Position numbers and translations under genes: made by a program. A DNA stretch of 64,000 nt, taken from assembly GCA_947683625.1 (NCBI GenBank), contig CANTUR010000644.1, forward strand, positions 299,501 to 363,500, written 5' to 3'. Below the pieces are notes generated by a model, which was not told where the DNA came from, searched no databases, and saw only the letters and a list, made by a program, of their open reading frames with translations. Positions 61,783-64,000 of this stretch are shown piece by piece. The number at the start of each line of letters is the position of its first letter. The first letter of the stretch is position 1. This stretch comes from Mallotus nudiflorus. Taxonomy: Eukaryota > Streptophyta > Magnoliopsida > Malpighiales > Euphorbiaceae.

Positions 61783-61941
61783 TCCACATAAAATAAATTA
61801 TTTTTGCACAAATAATTCCTCAGAATAAATACGTAAATATTATTAGTAATTAACAATAATAATATACAATTAAAATTTAAAATTATTAATACTATATATC
61901 CCAACATAATATTATTTTATTTAAAATATTGGGTCTTTACA
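59403..61941 (-). repeat. Element B 5' LTR (2539 bp, internally deleted)
   Basis: It matches the other LTR but lacks its 632-bp segment; the gap lies at aataaaa (59674-59680). The trinucleotide array at 61543-61782 is longer than in the partner LTR. Confidence 0.85.
61543..61782. repeat. (AAT)n/(AAC)n/(ATT)n array in the 5' LTR of element B
   Basis: About 80 trinucleotide units in blocks of AAT, AAC, an AATAAC mix, AAT and ATT. The poly-Asn and poly-Leu frames here are artefacts. Confidence 0.9.
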
Positions 61942-64000
61942 AAACGCTTATAGCATTTTACAGTTTTATTCCAACTTTTTTATTATGGCAAAAATGTCTA
62001 AATTTCATCAATTTTTAATAATTTTAGCATAATTATATTTTTGGTCAAAATCAAATAAAAGATATCGACATGATATCTATAAAATATCAAATTTATCTTT
62101 TGTATTATAAAATGTATAAAAGTAAAAATTGATATAAAAAAAATCTAAACATTTATTATTTTGACAATTTTACCCCATTTTTGGATTTGAAAACATATTT
62201 TAATTTATAATTAAATAAAATATGTTGAAATGATATATATATATATAACAATTTCTCAATTGTAAATTTAATTTTTTTTATGATTGTGTCTATTTTTTCA
62301 TTTAATTTTAAATAAATAATTATTTTTAAATAAAATTAAATAAATTGACGAAATTAAAATATTTTATTAAAATTTTAAGTTAGGATAAAATTGCTAAAAA
62401 TTTCAAAATTTTGATTTTTTTTATACTAATAGACTATTTTGAATTTAGAAAATTAAGAAGGGCAACTTTGAAAATTAACATAATTCCACATCAGCATTTT
62501 TATTTTATTTTGATGAAATAATAATTTATATTAAAATTGTCAAATATTTAATAAATCAATACATGTTTATCAAAATTAAAAAGTTGTGACAAAATTGTAA
62601 AATATCACAAACATTTGAATTTTTCCACCAATAAGCCGTTAAGAATTGACTAAAAAAAATCAACTTTTTTCAAAAAGCAAAAACAAAAAATCAACCAATA
62701 GATAATTTTAAAAATCAAATGTAAAAAATTAAATTAAATTGCAAAATCAAATTAAAAAAAAAACTTTAGCAAATCTTAAAAAGTGTTATGATTCTGTCCC
62801 CCGTATGCATTGTAAAAGTTGCAAACTTGTTATGGATTGCTAGGAATCAATCCTACTACAAATGGCCATGTTTGATTTGATTCCCTTGAACAACATGCAC
62901 CTTTATTTATTATTATTATTATTATTTTGAGAAATCTTTATCAACTCAACATCTAACTAATATAGGTGTTCCAAAAAAAAGGGACTAGTGGCCTTCCTTA
63001 GACTACAGCAGTGGGCAGTGGCTAGTGACTGACTCAAAATAATTTCAAAGATAATTTTTATCATATTTTTCCTTAATATTTTAATTCTTTTATTTAAAAA
63101 ATTTGAAAATGAAATTCTTTATTTTAATAAACGTAGTAATACATTTCACATGAATAATAATAGTAATAACTGTTGATAATTAATGTACTTAATTTATAAA
63201 ATTAAATTCTTGAGTTTGACTTCTACCTGATTCTATATGAAGTGTGGTTTGTTTAGTTGTGATGTAATTAAAAATATAAATTATGTAATCATATATGAAA
63301 TATTTAAAAAATAATAATAATAAACACCGTTATTAATCTATATACTTAAAGTTTAAAAACTATTAAATCCACAAATTGAAAACACTTTCAATGTTAAGGT
63401 AATTATTGTGATTCTTTCAAACCAAATTAAGTTAATGTTTTGTGAGCTCTTATACAATGTTAAAAAAAAAATCATTTTATTATTTTTTATTACAACTATT
63501 TTTATTTATGATATCATGATATTAATTTAATTATAATGCACCAAGTTATAGGCTTTTATATAACACATTGTTATATATTTTTATTTTTATATCTTTTTAT
63601 CTATTTTAACATATTTTTTGGATTAGTTATTGTTATGTTTATATAAGAAACTCAGGGAAATTTTAAAGTAACTTTTTCATGTACTTTACTTTTACTTAGT
63701 TTTTACCACCATAAGATTAGAATGTAGTGTCTAATTCAATGGTTATTATTAGTAAAGTAAAATTTACTTGTAAAAATTAAAATAATCATAGAATGCACCA
63801 TAAACTCAATTTCATTCTTATAATTAAGATTAAAAAACCTAAATTTATAATTAAAAATATTTTCAACTTTAAAACATTTTTAATGATAGAGTAACCTATT
63901 TTTAGGATAGACTATTTAAATTGCTTGTCTTATCACAACAAAAGAAATAATATTTGATTCACTAAAATATTAATTAAACAAATTAAGAAATAAAATAGTA
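61942..64000. other. AT-rich intergenic DNA
   Basis: No gene or clear element is seen. There is a short (TTA)n run near 62906-62925. The composition is the same as the other intergenic parts. Confidence 0.5.

Larger units (their letters stand above)
51291..61941 (-). mobile_element. Element B: chromovirus-type Ty3/gypsy retrotransposon (Tekay/Del-like), decayed
   Basis: 10.65 kb on the minus strand. The 3' LTR is 51291-54393 and the 5' LTR 59403-61941, with a 5.0-kb interior. LTR ends on the minus strand are TGTAAAG…TTGTGACA. Flanks aaact (51286-51290) and aaacg (61942-61946) are probably a 5-bp target duplication with one change. The interior order is tRNA-Met primer site, gag, protease, reverse transcriptase, RNase H, integrase, chromodomain, polypurine tract. 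A C-terminal chromodomain places it among the chromoviruses, which target heterochromatin; long LTRs fit Tekay/Del. Catalytic motifs and frames are broken throughout. Confidence 0.9.

Overview
This is nuclear DNA of a flowering plant, most likely a eudicot. The base composition is very AT-rich. The one recognisable host gene has nine exons with GT-AG introns. Most of the rest is transposable elements of plant families: L1-type LINE, Ty3/gypsy with tRNA-Asp and tRNA-Met primer sites, TRIM, MULE and hAT-like. The species cannot be named from this window.

Layout. 1-8.3 kb is intergenic DNA with a small MULE-type element at 5.42-5.74 kb (perfect 9-bp target duplication) and a fold-back element near 6.33-7.13 kb. 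8436-11430 is a secreted polygalacturonase gene of the fruit/abscission type, intact apart from a one-base insertion in exon 5 that puts a stop just before the catalytic NTD motif. 12.48-13.57 kb is a non-autonomous MULE-like element whose inverted repeats are themselves tandem duplications.

13.7-38.3 kb is a single nested array, which I read by removing inserts and looking for target duplications and restored reading frames. A minus-strand LINE (endonuclease, reverse transcriptase, zinc knuckle, RNase H) is broken by three insertions: a solo LTR (35582-37711), a hAT-like MITE (33510-34469) and a small LTR element here called R1 (14467-32374). The 5' LTR of R1 holds a solo LTR (R2, 15342-30760). 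R2 holds a minus-strand Athila-like gypsy element (element A, 16261-30151). The 3' LTR of element A holds a 652-bp TRIM (16675-17326). The deepest chain is therefore five elements: LINE, R1, R2, A, TRIM.

38.3-40.4 kb is pyrimidine-rich low-complexity DNA. 40.74-41.3 kb holds a broken cytochrome P450 3' end of CYP93/CYP712 type that has lost its haem cysteine and is joined to a coiled-coil-like fragment. 41.77-43.70 kb is a second MULE-like element with 9-bp target duplications and a nested MITE. 43.7-51.3 kb is AT-rich intergenic DNA with an A/C-rich repeat tract and a cluster of TTAGC-like motifs. 51291-61941 is element B, a minus-strand chromodomain-bearing gypsy element (Tekay/Del type) with long LTRs and inactivating changes in protease, reverse transcriptase, integrase and chromodomain. 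61.9-64 kb is AT-rich intergenic DNA.

The only likely host function is cell-wall pectin breakdown by the polygalacturonase, if its frameshift is not real. All other coding traces are decayed mobile DNA or gene fragments.
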